Part shown: positions 1-9,076 of the stretch, one piece after another
Position numbering within the stretch: the stretch's first letter is position 1
Layout: every line of letters begins with the position of its first letter
Origin: Sphaerisporangium album
GTDB taxonomy: Bacteria > Actinomycetota > Actinomycetes > Streptosporangiales > Streptosporangiaceae
Direction: 5' to 3'
DNA: 64,000 nucleotides
Assembly: GCF_003323745.1 (NCBI RefSeq)
Contig: NZ_QOIL01000035.1
Coordinates: 1 to 64,000 of the forward strand
Translations under genes and position numbers: made by a program
The notes under the pieces: generated by a model
What the model saw: only the letters and a program-made list of their open reading frames with translations
Databases searched by the model: none
What the model was told of the DNA's origin: nothing

Positions 1-715
1 GCAGGCCGGAGAAGTCGACGTCCTCGACCGAGTCGGGACGGATGCGGCCCTGGTGGCCGAGCAGCACGGCGAGGCGGCGGGCGTGCAGCACGGCGTCGGT
101 GTCGGTCTTGGTGACGACGTGGACGACGCCGCTGCGCTTGCTGTGCGGCTCGGGGCCGCCGAGCCCGGCCATGTCGATCTTCTCGCCGGTGACGCTGCGG
201 ACGACGTCGGGGCCGGTGACGAAGATGCGGCCCTGGTCGGAGAGGATCACGAGGTCGGTCAGCGCGGGCCCGTACGCGGCGCCGCCGGCGGCCGGGCCGA
301 GGACCACGGAGATCTGCGGCACGATGCCGGAGGCCCGGGTCATCGCCGCGAAGACGAGTCCCACCGCGTGCAGGGACTCGGCGCCCTCGGCGAGGCGGGC
401 GCCGCCGGAGTGCCAGAGGCCGACGATCGGCACGCGCTCGCGGACGGCGACGTCGTAGGCGTGCACGATGTGCTCGCAGCCCTCGCTGCCCATCGCGCCC
501 CCCTGGACGCGGGCGTCGCTGGAGAAGCCCACCACCGGCACGCCCTCGACGCGCCCCATGGCGGCGAGGACGCCGCTGCGGTCTTCGGGGGAGATCAGGT
601 GGATCGAGCCCTCGTCGAACAGGGCCGACAGACGTATCAGCGGACCCCTGGGATCGGTCTGGGCGGGAGCGGATGGCGGGGGGTGCTGGCTGGACATCAT
701 GACCAGTCGCGTCAT
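1..715 (-). CDS. Acyl-CoA carboxylase carboxyltransferase (beta) subunit, 3' part missing
   Basis: Carboxyltransferase half of a biotin-dependent acyl-CoA carboxylase, which moves CO2 from carboxybiotin to acetyl- or propionyl-CoA. The 238 visible codons carry the crotonase-fold oxyanion signatures HSGGARLAEGAESL and GPAAGGAAYGPALTD, followed by SDQGRIFVTGPDVVRSVTGE, all typical of AccD/PccB chains. The family is about 500 residues, so roughly half lies beyond the left edge. The chosen ATG at 715 is 10 nt after the rppA stop; Met6 and Met7 (700 and 697) are alternative starts. Position in an operon with a malonyl-CoA-consuming type III PKS suggests acetyl-CoA is the substrate and that the gene supplies malonyl-CoA; that is inference, because substrate specificity cannot be read here. 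Confidence 0.9.
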   Translation of the reverse strand, partial: MTRLVMMSSQHPPPSAPAQTDPRGPLIRLSALFDEGSIHLISPEDRSGVLAAMGRVEGVPVVGFSSDARVQGGAMGSEGCEHIVHAYDVAVRERVPIVGLWHSGGARLAEGAESLHAVGLVFAAMTRASGIVPQISVVLGPAAGGAAYGPALTDLVILSDQGRIFVTGPDVVRSVTGEKIDMAGLGGPEPHSKRSGVVHVVTKTDTDAVLHARRLAVLLGHQGRIRPDSVEDVDFSGL

Positions 716-725
716 TGTCGGTGTC

Positions 726-1895
726 CTAGGCCAACAGGTCGCCGGTCAGCGGGGGCATGGCGGGCGCGGGGTCATGAGAGCCGTGGGAGAGGGACAGCGG
801 GCGGGTGTGGTGCTGATCGGCGAGGGCGTGCATGTCGGAGTGGGGGCTGTGCGTGACCCAGGTACCGATACAGGCCTCGGCGGTGATGCCGGGGCCGAAT
901 CCTGCCAGCAGGCATGTGTCGCCGTCGGTGACCGCCTGGTCGTCGAAGGCCCGGGCGAGCGCGTCCAAAACCACGGCGCTGGCGATGTTGCCGCAGTTGG
1001 CCAGGGTCTGACGGCTGTAGGTGAACGCCTCCGGCGGGACCTGCAGGTGTTTGGTGAGGTCGTCCAGGATCCGGGGTCCGCCCGCGTGGATGATGTACAG
1101 ATCGAGTTTGGAGGCGTCCCAGCCGTAGTCGGCGGCGAGTCGGTGAAGTGGCGGGGCGAGGCCTTCCATGGTGCGGGGGACGCGCTTGTCGAGCTGGAAG
1201 TGGAAGCCGGTGTCCTTGACCTGGTAGCTGATCCACGATTCGGTGCCGGGCATCAGGTAAGAGGCGCTTTGGTGGATGCGGATGCCGGTGCCGTCCTGGC
1301 CGCGGACCACGGCGGCGGCCACCGCGTCGCCGAAGAGCCCGTTGGACAGCAGGTTACCGATCGCGGTGTCGGTGGGTTGATAGCACAGGGAGCACAACTC
1401 GCAGGAGACGATCAGCACGTTGGCCAGCGGATGCGCGCGGCAGTAGTCGGCGGCGCGGTTGATGGCGGCTCCGCCTGCGGCGCAGCCCAGCTGGGCGATG
1501 GGTAGCTGGGTGGTGTTCAGGCGGAAGCCCAGGTTGTTGATCAGCCACGCGGTCAGCGAGGGCATCGAAAAGCCGGTGCAGGAGACATAGATGATCATGT
1601 CGATGTCGTCGGGGCCGAGGTGTGCGTTGGCGAGTGCCTGTAGGACGACACCGGGGACGCGTTGTTCGGCCTGTTGCTGGTGGATGCCGTTGCGTTGCTG
1701 AAAACCGGGATGGGTGAGGGTGTCGGGCAGGGGTTGGACCAGGTGACGGCGTTGGACTCCGGTGTTGGCGATCAGTCGAAGTGCCAGGGGCAGCTGCGGG
1801 TGGTCGGCGTGGAGGCGGCGGCACAGCTCGAGGGTCTGCTCTTGGGTGATCTGGTGTTCGGGGAGGTGGATGGCCGGTTTGCACAAGATCGCCAT
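726..1895 (-). CDS. rppA: 1,3,6,8-tetrahydroxynaphthalene synthase (type III PKS, RppA)
   Basis: A 389-residue type III polyketide synthase, normal for the family. RppA enzymes condense five malonyl-CoA into 1,3,6,8-tetrahydroxynaphthalene, precursor of flaviolin and melanin-like pigments. The catalytic triad is visible at the RppA positions: Cys138 in QLGCAAGGAAINRA, His270 in IIHAGGPRILDD and Asn303 in CGNIASAVV. Cys106 (YVSCTGF) and Tyr224 (WISYQV), reported as important for malonyl starter use, are also present. SCELCSLCYQPTD is very close to known RppA proteins. It is followed after 10 nt by a carboxyltransferase gene and preceded by an exporter gene. The C-terminal tail (after about residue 350) is hydrophilic and family-variable. 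Confidence 0.95.
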   Translation of the reverse strand: MAILCKPAIHLPEHQITQEQTLELCRRLHADHPQLPLALRLIANTGVQRRHLVQPLPDTLTHPGFQQRNGIHQQQAEQRVPGVVLQALANAHLGPDDIDMIIYVSCTGFSMPSLTAWLINNLGFRLNTTQLPIAQLGCAAGGAAINRAADYCRAHPLANVLIVSCELCSLCYQPTDTAIGNLLSNGLFGDAVAAAVVRGQDGTGIRIHQSASYLMPGTESWISYQVKDTGFHFQLDKRVPRTMEGLAPPLHRLAADYGWDASKLDLYIIHAGGPRILDDLTKHLQVPPEAFTYSRQTLANCGNIASAVVLDALARAFDDQAVTDGDTCLLAGFGPGITAEACIGTWVTHSPHSDMHALADQHHTRPLSLSHGSHDPAPAMPPLTGDLLA

Positions 1896-1977
1896 GGGAA
1901 ACCTGCTTCGATGAGGTGGCGGGCCGGGGGGGAGAGGGTGTCGGCGGGGGGCCGACTCGGGCTGTAGGGGGATGTGA

Positions 1978-3600
1978 TCACCCGGTGAGATCCGGTAGGG
2001 CTCGGCGGGCGGCCGCGGAGCTGGTTGCGGAGCTGGCGGGGATCGCGGGGGTCTGGGCGCGCGGGTGCGGCGGCGGTGTTTGGGTGAAGGCGGGTATCGC
2101 CGTCACCGAGCCGGTCGATCGTGGTCCTTGGGCTGGGCGTGACCGTGCGGGATGGGTTGCCGCTGGCTCGGCGCGGCGTACCAGCAGCAGGCCGCAGAAT
2201 CCGGCGAGTCCGGCACATGCCAGGCAGCCGAGGATGACGGAGGTGTAACCGGCGGCGGGGCCGGTGAGGACCGGGTGCTGCAGCACCGCTGCCATGCCGG
2301 CGAGGCCGAAGGCTCCGCCGAGCTGGCGGCCGGTCATCACGGCGCCGGTCGCGGCGGCGTAGCGTCCGGCACCGGCCGAGAGGGTTGCCGCGGCGGACAG
2401 GCTGGTGGCGATCGCGCCCATGCCGGCGCCGAGCGGGATGCTGGCCGGGATCCAGATCGCCGACAGGTGGGGGACAGGTCCAAGGGCGGTGGCCACCCAC
2501 AGATAGCAGGCCACGACCGCCACCGAGCCGATGTAGATCATCCATCCGGGGCGAAGGTGTTTGCCGGCTCGCCCGACGGCGATGCTGGTCAGCGCCATCG
2601 CGATCGACATCGGTGCCATCGCCAGGCCGTAGCCGGTAGGTGTGCGGTGAAGGGTGTGCTGCAGGTACATGGGGATGGCGGTCAGCATGGCGATGGACAT
2701 CGCGCCGTGCAGCAGCGCCACCAGAGCGGCCAGGGCGAACGCCGGCCGGGCGTACACGCCGGTCTCGATGGCCGGGGTGGGGTGGTGACGGGATCGCCAT
2801 GCCGTCGCCAGCAACCCGAGCCCTGAGGCGGCCAGGGCGGCTACCAGGATCGCGGTCGGTAGGCGGGAGGCCTGGCTGAGGGCGTATGTGGCTGTGAGGA
2901 AGACCGTGGCGAGCAGGGCCAGTCCGGCGAGGTCAGGCCGGTGCCACCGGGTGGCGTTGGACGCGGAGGATGTGGAGGTTGCGGTGGGCAGGCCGGTTAC
3001 GCCGAGGAGCAGCGTCATGCCGATGACGGCCTGGGGAAGCCACAGCGCTCGCCAGCTCAGTAGGTCGGCCAGCCATCCGCCGCCGGCGTGCATGGCGGCC
3101 GCGCCGATGCCTGACGCGGCGTTCCACAGGCCGATCGCGGCGGTGCGGCTGGCGGGCAGGGTGACCAGGATGAGGGCGAGGGAGGCGGGGATCATGGCGG
3201 CGGCGCCCAGCCCCTGGGTGGCGCGGGCCGCCAGCAGCCATCCCAGGTTTGGCGCCAGGCAGGTGACCGCGGCGCCGAAGGTGAACACGGCAAGCCCGGC
3301 GATGAGCACAAGACGTGGCCCGGCCAGGTCGGCCAGACGCCCGGCTGTGGTGAGTCCGGTGGCCACGGGCAGCGCGTAGGCGGTGATCAGCCATGTCAGA
3401 GCGGAGACGGGTGTGCCGGGAAGGCCGTGTGGACTCTGCAGGACGGGGATGGCCAGGGTGGCGGCGATGGTGTCGGCCATGGCGATGGCCGCCGTTGCAC
3501 ACCCGATTAGCAGGATCAGCCGGGCCGGGCGCGGTGAGGCGGACCGGCGGAGCGACGAGGGCCCATGCGGGTGCGGTGTGCGGTTGGGCAGGGCCGGGAT
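1978..3600 (-). CDS. MFS drug/metabolite exporter (probable non-ATG start)
   Basis: Major facilitator superfamily antiporter-type permease, probably exporting the product of the adjacent rppA operon. TM1 reads RLILLIGCATAAIAMADTIA, then a helix, then motif A (GRLADLAGPRLVLI). About 14 hydrophobic segments follow, with a proline-rich hydrophilic tail. The first in-frame ATG (3480) would cut TM1 in half, so the gene must start upstream. A perfect AGGAGG (complement of 3606-3611) sits 5 nt before an in-frame ATC at 3600, giving 540 residues. The alternative is the ATG at 3566 (MGPRRSA...) joined by a 1-nt frameshift. The stop is 82 nt before rppA, same strand, so this is the first gene of the operon. 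Confidence 0.8.
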   Translation of the reverse strand: MPALPNRTPHPHGPSSLRRSASPRPARLILLIGCATAAIAMADTIAATLAIPVLQSPHGLPGTPVSALTWLITAYALPVATGLTTAGRLADLAGPRLVLIAGLAVFTFGAAVTCLAPNLGWLLAARATQGLGAAAMIPASLALILVTLPASRTAAIGLWNAASGIGAAAMHAGGGWLADLLSWRALWLPQAVIGMTLLLGVTGLPTATSTSSASNATRWHRPDLAGLALLATVFLTATYALSQASRLPTAILVAALAASGLGLLATAWRSRHHPTPAIETGVYARPAFALAALVALLHGAMSIAMLTAIPMYLQHTLHRTPTGYGLAMAPMSIAMALTSIAVGRAGKHLRPGWMIYIGSVAVVACYLWVATALGPVPHLSAIWIPASIPLGAGMGAIATSLSAAATLSAGAGRYAAATGAVMTGRQLGGAFGLAGMAAVLQHPVLTGPAAGYTSVILGCLACAGLAGFCGLLLVRRAEPAATHPARSRPAQGPRSTGSVTAIPAFTQTPPPHPRAQTPAIPASSATSSAAARRALPDLTG

Positions 3601-3611
3601 GGCTGCCTCCT

Positions 3612-4242
3612 GAGGGTCGCTAAGGCCCGCCGCGATATGTCGATGAGGCGATTTCGCGGTACGGGCGCGGACGCCGGAAATGCGGGCGGTAATGCTGGGA
3701 GGGGAGCTTTGGTGTGGTGCACGGTCTCGGGCAACAAATACGGCAGCGTTGTAATCGATTCGTGATCTGACGCGGTGGCTGCGTGCGGACTCTCAAAGGG
3801 TGCGCGTTGATCAGGACGGCCGGGGCGGCGCGGGCTTTCCGGCAGGTACGGCCGTGCGGGCTCGGAGCGGATCGCCTGTGACTCGTTCTGACTGGCCGCC
3901 TTGACAGGCACGGAGGCCCCGACTGGTGGGCCCCGCAGCGGTGCGACCACCTGCGGGCCGCATTCGCAAGCAGGCGGCCGGGCCCGACTCTCGCAGTCGA
4001 TCTACTTAGAAGCCCATATTGGTGTGCATATCGGGCGACATTTGGTTACAGATTAGTCACGGACGTCGTGAAAGCGGGCGAGTGTAGTGACAGTGCGCAA
4101 GCCGGGTCTTAGCATCCATCACGTCTTGACAAGCTTGACGCGACACTTGTCAAGATGCTGGTGAGGCAAGTTGGGGCCTGCTGTCCGGGGCGGAATCCCC
4201 ACCCAGGCTCCCGGGCGGCAGGTCTCCTCTGGAGGGCGAGAC
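3612..4242. other. Intergenic region between divergent operons
   Basis: About 630 nt without a convincing gene, separating the leftward exporter-rppA operon from the rightward 4243 operon. It must hold both promoters. The only strong element I see is the inverted repeat at 4125-4154; an AT-richer patch lies near 3725-3765 and 4000-4060. Confidence 0.6.
4125..4154. promoter_or_regulatory. Inverted repeat, candidate operator
   Basis: CTTGACAAG (4125-4133) and its exact complement CTTGTCAAG (4146-4154) flank a 12-nt spacer that begins with another CTTGAC. It lies 89 nt upstream of the GTG start at 4243. The TTGTCA half-site resembles those in the palindromes at 12878 and 12947. A dimeric repressor site is the simplest reading; the regulator is unknown. 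Confidence 0.5.
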
Positions 4243-4974
4243 GTGAAACCGATCGACGTGATCACACGGGTCGTGACCCGCGCCGTGACCGATCCCGCAG
4301 CCAACCTGAGGGTCCGAGCGGACATGAGCGGAGTCACTGTGACCGTGGCCACCTGGCCCGCTCAGCAGCAGGCGCTGCGGGCGCTGATGCTGCAAGGCTG
4401 GGACGTCACCACCCGGACGCGGTCGGGCCCCTACCCGCTGAAGGTTCGTGGGTGGAGTGTGCGGCATCTGCAGCACCGGCGGGCGGCGCTGGCCTTGGCG
4501 CAGGAACGGCTATCGGGGGTACACGCCACCACGGCGCACCTGGCGATCCAGGCGGCAAGCCGGCACCTCGGCGAGGTGCCCGAGTCCACCTCTGCTCAGC
4601 TGACCTCCCATGCCCTGCTGGCCGTGGAGCGGCACCTGCGCTGGCCGCAGTTGCTCGCTGACATCTGCGGCTTGCGCCGGGAGTCAGAGGAACCGCACGT
4701 CGCGAACCTGCTGGCGACGATCAAGACCGCCGAGGGGGAGGTCTTGGCCTTGTGCCTGGAACATCAGCACGTCGCCGAGCGCGCGGTCGCCGTCTACCTG
4801 CGCTGCCTACGGCACTCCGGGCTCAGCACCGGCACCGCCGAGCAGACCGCCCTGGCAGAGGCCTTGCTGTATCACCAGGCGCTCCAGCGGCAGCCGCCCG
4901 CCGCCGCCGGAAGCCATCTCACCTTGATGAACGCGAACGAGCCTGCCCGCACGCTGCCGGCCGGGGCGGCGTAA
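4243..4974 (+). CDS. Hypothetical protein, 243 aa
   Basis: I do not recognise a family. The GTG at 4243 is preceded by GGAGGG (4231-4236) at good spacing, which decides it over the longer reading from 4171. The protein is soluble, largely alpha-helical and has no signal peptide. The N-terminal 60 residues (KPIDVITRVVTRAVTD...) look like a small alpha/beta domain and the rest is helical. The stop is 2 nt before the ATG of the next transporter gene, so they are co-transcribed and probably translationally coupled. Function is unknown. Confidence 0.75.
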   Translation: MKPIDVITRVVTRAVTDPAANLRVRADMSGVTVTVATWPAQQQALRALMLQGWDVTTRTRSGPYPLKVRGWSVRHLQHRRAALALAQERLSGVHATTAHLAIQAASRHLGEVPESTSAQLTSHALLAVERHLRWPQLLADICGLRRESEEPHVANLLATIKTAEGEVLALCLEHQHVAERAVAVYLRCLRHSGLSTGTAEQTALAEALLYHQALQRQPPAAAGSHLTLMNANEPARTLPAGAA

Positions 4975-4976
4975 CC

Positions 4977-6989
4977 ATGCCAGCCTCCGGCGCTCCCCCC
5001 GTCGCCCCTACCGTTGGCGACGATTCGCCGGCCCCCGGGCATCGGGGCATGCGACGATCGGGATCGCTGCGCCACCGCCGCTCGCGCCACCGGCGCATCG
5101 CGGTGGTCTGCGCCGGTGCCGTCGCCGCGGTCGCCTACGATGCCGCCGCGGTGTCGCGGTCGCTGCCCGCCGCAGGCAGGCTGGCCGATCCCTCCGTGCT
5201 GTCTGCCGTCTACCTCATCTCGGCGGCTGTCGTGCTCACCATCTCCGGGCGCCTTGCCGATCTCCTCGGGCGACGACGGGTTCTCCTCGCGGGTCTGGCA
5301 CTGTTCACTCTCTCCTCCGCCGTCATGATCCCTGCGGCGGACACGCCGATGGTGGTCCTGGCACGACTTGCCCAGAGCGTGGGCGCCGCGACGATCGCCC
5401 CAGCGACGCTCGGGCTGCTGGGCGTGGAGTTCCCCGCTGAGCGACACGCATCAGGGATCGGCATCTGGAGCGCGGCCGCCACGGCCGGGGCGGCGGTGGG
5501 CTATATCGCCGGTGACTGGGCTTGGCCGACGCAACCGGTGCTGAGCGCCGCCCTTGGAGGGATCGTGCTGGCGGGGGCCATCACGATCACGCCCACGCAC
5601 GCCGGTGGCAGCCTTCGCTGCGCGAATTGGCCAGGCACGGTGCTGGGTGCGGCGGGGCTTTCTATGCTGGCGCTGGGCTTGATGCGGGGGCCGTACTGGG
5701 GCTGGCTCTCCCCGCTCACGCTGGCCAGCCTCGGGGCCGGGGTCGCCGTCGCTGTGTTGGCCCTGCTGTTCGCCGTGCCGGGGTCGTCTCGACGCGGCAG
5801 ACCGGGCCACCGTACCTGGCGTGATCCGATGTGGCTGCGCCTTGGGGGGGCCTGCGTCTTGTCCGGTGCGGCGCTGTTCCCTGCGCTGGTCATCGCGACC
5901 CGATACGCCGCCGCGGTCCGAGCCGACGCCGAGCTCGGTGGCCCGGTGGCGATGACCCCGCTGTGGGTGGCTGTGCTGGCGGGCCTTGTTGCCGCTGCCC
6001 TGATCCGGCGCCAGGGGACCGGACCGGTGATGTACAGCGGGGCGCTGGCCGTGGTGAGCGCCTGCGTATGGCTGCTGGTCGCGGACATGCGGGCCGCCAC
6101 GGGCCTGTTATGGCTACCCGGAGCAGTCACGTTGGGTATCGGCGTGGGGGTCTTGGCCACCGGGCTGGTCCTGGCGGTCATCGCGTGGGCACCGCCCGGC
6201 CTGGTGGCGACCGCTGCAGGAGCCGGGCTGAGCTTGGTGGAGTTCGGGGCCGTGCTCGGCCTGGCCGTCGCCTCCCCGGTTCTTGAGCGGTCCTGGCAAG
6301 GCATGCCCCTTCCCGACGTTTCCTGGACATTGGTCTTGTGCCTGGTCGCAGCAGGGGCGGCAGGACTGATCGGCCTGGCCTGCCGGATCGGACCGGGCGG
6401 TGCGGCCGGAGTCGGCGACAACGCGGGCACCTTGGCCGACTCCGCTGCGGCTCCTGCCACAGCCCCGCAACTGTTGCGCGTTCCCGCCGAGGTACTGACA
6501 CAGCTGACAGTCATGGCCGAGGGGCTGATCGTGGCATCTGACGCCTTGCGACAGGAACGGCGGCAGCAGTGCCCATGCCACTCCCCGGCCACCTCGCAAC
6601 CGGCCGAGCATCGCTCGATCGGCGCTGCGGCGGGCCCACCGCCTCCCGAACCCGACCTCGATGCCACCACACCCTTTCCCCGCCCGCTTCCTCGACCCAG
6701 CACGATGACGGGTCCACAGGCTCAGGCGACGACGCGCCGCGTCGATCCCTACGCCACCCACCGGCATCGACAAGCCCGCCCCCTCTCCGCCTCACCCCCG
6801 CATCCGAGCCACACATCCCCACACGCCGGCGTGAGCACCGAACTCACCCCAGGGCACCAACGCTTCGAATCCGCCGCCCTGGCTCTGGTCTCAGCAGTTC
6901 AGTCCCTGCTCACCGCCCCTCTCGCCGACCAACCCCCCGTGAAGCCGCGCCGCCGGTCCGACCACAGCAAACCGGCGACCTCGCCATGA
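4977..6989 (+). CDS. MFS transporter with long hydrophilic C-terminus
   Basis: A 670-residue drug:H+ antiporter-2-like permease. After a basic N-terminus come hydrophobic helices; motif A reads GRLADLLGRRRVLLAGLALF, and the antiporter region reads AATAGAAVGYIAG. The last membrane segment ends near residue 475. The remaining roughly 190 residues are Pro/Ser/His-rich and end in a short helical stretch resembling a cytosolic tail. The ATG at 4977 follows the previous stop by 2 nt. The second putative exporter in the first 7 kb. The long tail is unusual for the family. Its 3' end overlaps an ATGA that could start a short frame (6986-7189), which I do not trust as a gene. Confidence 0.8.
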   Translation: MPASGAPPVAPTVGDDSPAPGHRGMRRSGSLRHRRSRHRRIAVVCAGAVAAVAYDAAAVSRSLPAAGRLADPSVLSAVYLISAAVVLTISGRLADLLGRRRVLLAGLALFTLSSAVMIPAADTPMVVLARLAQSVGAATIAPATLGLLGVEFPAERHASGIGIWSAAATAGAAVGYIAGDWAWPTQPVLSAALGGIVLAGAITITPTHAGGSLRCANWPGTVLGAAGLSMLALGLMRGPYWGWLSPLTLASLGAGVAVAVLALLFAVPGSSRRGRPGHRTWRDPMWLRLGGACVLSGAALFPALVIATRYAAAVRADAELGGPVAMTPLWVAVLAGLVAAALIRRQGTGPVMYSGALAVVSACVWLLVADMRAATGLLWLPGAVTLGIGVGVLATGLVLAVIAWAPPGLVATAAGAGLSLVEFGAVLGLAVASPVLERSWQGMPLPDVSWTLVLCLVAAGAAGLIGLACRIGPGGAAGVGDNAGTLADSAAAPATAPQLLRVPAEVLTQLTVMAEGLIVASDALRQERRQQCPCHSPATSQPAEHRSIGAAAGPPPPEPDLDATTPFPRPLPRPSTMTGPQAQATTRRVDPYATHRHRQARPLSASPPHPSHTSPHAGVSTELTPGHQRFESAALALVSAVQSLLTAPLADQPPVKPRRRSDHSKPATSP

Positions 6990-7178
6990 CCGCGGCCGCC
7001 ACCCCGGGGCAGCTCTGCGCCACGCCCTCTGCCCGCCACCTGGAGGCGGCAAGCACAGGGTCGCGGCGTAGGCGACCGGTGCCGCGCGGCACATCCGCCG
7101 ACATGGCATCAGCCACCCCACCAGCGCGGGGCACCGGCGGCCGCCGAGGTTGCTGCCATCGACCGGGCCGACGCCGCC

Positions 7179-8042
7179 ATGACCGATAACGCGTCCCTCC
7201 CCGCCCCGTACACGCTGGTGAGCAGGGAGAACCATCCGGAACGATCTACCGTGCGGGTGGCCGGGGTGCCGATCGGGCCCGACACCGTGACCCTGATCGC
7301 CGGCCCCTGCGCCGTGGAGACGCCCGAGCAGACCCTGGAGGCCGCGCTGATGGCGCGAGCCGCGGGCGCGACCCTGCTACGCGGCGGCGCGTACAAGCCG
7401 CGCACCTCGCCGCAGGCCTTCCAGGGGCTGGGCGAGCCGGGCCTGCGCATCCTCGCCGACGTCCGCGCCGAGACCGGGCTGCCGATCGTCACCGAGGTCG
7501 TCGACGCCCACGACGTCGAACTGGTCGCCTCCTACGCCGACATGCTTCAGGTCGGCACCCGCAACGCGCAGAACTTCGCGTTGCTGCAGGCCGTGGGCGC
7601 GGCCGGGATGCCGGTCATGCTCAAGCGCGGCATGAACGCCACCATCGAGGAGTGGCTCATGGCGGCCGAGTACATCGCGCAGCGCGGCAACCTCGACATC
7701 GTGCTGTGCGAGCGGGGCATCCGCACGTTCGAGACCGCCACCCGCAACACCCTGGACGTCTCGGCGGTCCCCATGGCGCAGCGCCTGTCGCACTTGCCGG
7801 TCATCGTCGACCCGTCCCACTCGGGCGGCCGCCGCGATCTGGTGCTCCCGCTCACCCGCGCGGCGATCGCCGTAGGCGCCGACGGCGTCATCATCGACGT
7901 CCACCCCCACCCCGAACAGGCCCTCTGCGACGGCCCGCAGTCGCTGGGCGAGCGGGATATCACCGAGCTCGGCCGCGTGATACGGCTCTGGCCGGCCATG
8001 ATCGGCCGAACCCGCGCCCAAGCGGCACACACGCCCGCCTGA
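7179..8042 (+). CDS. aroF: 3-deoxy-7-phosphoheptulonate (DAHP) synthase, type I-beta
   Basis: Condenses phosphoenolpyruvate and erythrose 4-phosphate, the first step of the shikimate pathway. The 287 residues show the type I-beta barrel signatures in order: AGPCAVE, LRGGAYKPRTSP-QAFQGLG, MLKRG, CERGIRTFE-TATRNTLD, PVIVDPSHSGGRRDLV and GADGVIIDVHPHPE. There is no fused chorismate mutase or regulatory domain. A stand-alone copy beside transporters and a PKS suggests a pathway-dedicated enzyme that feeds an aromatic precursor, which is inference. KDO8P synthase is related, but the motif set fits DAHP synthase better. Confidence 0.92.
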   Translation: MTDNASLPAPYTLVSRENHPERSTVRVAGVPIGPDTVTLIAGPCAVETPEQTLEAALMARAAGATLLRGGAYKPRTSPQAFQGLGEPGLRILADVRAETGLPIVTEVVDAHDVELVASYADMLQVGTRNAQNFALLQAVGAAGMPVMLKRGMNATIEEWLMAAEYIAQRGNLDIVLCERGIRTFETATRNTLDVSAVPMAQRLSHLPVIVDPSHSGGRRDLVLPLTRAAIAVGADGVIIDVHPHPEQALCDGPQSLGERDITELGRVIRLWPAMIGRTRAQAAHTPA

Positions 8043-9076
8043 ACCCCCGGCACAGGTCCCTATCGACCATGCCAAAAGCTGGCCCCCGAAGCCGACCACC
8101 AGCCCGCCGCGCTTCACAGCCTTGCTGGGTAGGCCTCGACACAAGCCTGACGCCTGTGCCCTCCATGCGCGCGGTCAGGGCACCGGCCGCCACACCTGAC
8201 AAGTGCTCCCCGTGCCCGGCCGTTCGGCAGGCATACCCCGGGTTCACAGACGATCCGCGCTCTGGGGGGTGCCAAGCATCACCCCAATCATCGCCACCAG
8301 CACAGCGGCCTGGTCACCGATTCTTGCCAGGGCAGCGTCCACAGGTCCGCGCGCGCAGCTGCAACGTGCACACCCCTCGGCGATCCCCGTCATAACCTGC
8401 GTGGGGGCGTCATCGATCGCCGAAACGCTCGGCGCCGTCAATGCAACCCCTTGGCTCGATGAGGTACCGGGCGAACCGGACTCCCGTCGACCACCGCAGT
8501 GCTGCGCAGGAACAGTCATCATCGCTCCAATGTGAGGGCCGACCACCACAGCCAGTCAGCAGACCCGGTACCTCTCGCCACCGGCCACGGCGCTGATCGC
8601 CGGGGGGCCGCACGACCGGCCCAGTGCCCTCCTGGCCTGCCCGCTCCTGCCGACCACGGGGCCGCGAGTCGCTTCTAACGTCGTAGCGGAGCGTAGACGA
8701 CCAAACCGCCGCAAACGCTCCCTACGGATCAGGGCGTTGCCGAACTGATATCGACCACTGCCACAAGGGCCCGATCAGATTCCGTAGGCCCGGCAGCGAG
8801 AAATCCCGGCATGGCAGACACGGGTCGTTCACCTCCCGGGTAGCTGTCCCACGCCTCTCTCAGTCGCGCCACTGCGCGCAGGTTCAATACTGGGCCCTCG
8901 TTCAAGCCGTGAACACCCTGTCTATCAAGGAAGGACGGTGCCTGAACCGATCAGGCTCACGCTTCTCATTCCCATCACGAGATACAAATATGGCTAATAT
9001 ATAGATACCGGTTTCTTGATGGCACTCGAGGTGCCGGTGCGTTTACAAATTCCGATCCGATTGGTCCGGCGAAAAC
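8043..9076. other. Long gene-poor stretch
   Basis: About 1 kb with no convincing gene. The best candidate is a leftward frame 8244-8549 with hydrophobic tail DAALARIGDQAAVLVAMIGV, but it has no clear ribosome binding site or family, so I leave it out. The sequence becomes AT-rich at 8965-9015 (run of ATATA around 8990-9005), a possible promoter for the 9077 gene or the left boundary of the element that follows. Confidence 0.5.

Noticed and set aside
53-856. Long rightward open frames over the first 1.5 kb
   Set aside because: They are antisense shadows of the carboxyltransferase and rppA genes, whose leftward frames carry clear family motifs.
6986-7189. 67-codon frame starting in ATGA overlap with the transporter and ending in the DAHP synthase start
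   Set aside because: Low-complexity Arg-rich sequence, no Shine-Dalgarno and no family resemblance; simple linker is more likely, though overlap at both ends is curious.
8244-8549. Leftward 101-codon frame with a hydrophobic tail
   Set aside because: No start signal, no family, and surrounding frames of similar length exist on both strands.
8880-8960. GGTTCAATACTGG, resembling a tRNA T-loop
   Set aside because: No matching acceptor stem, anticodon arm or D-loop nearby.
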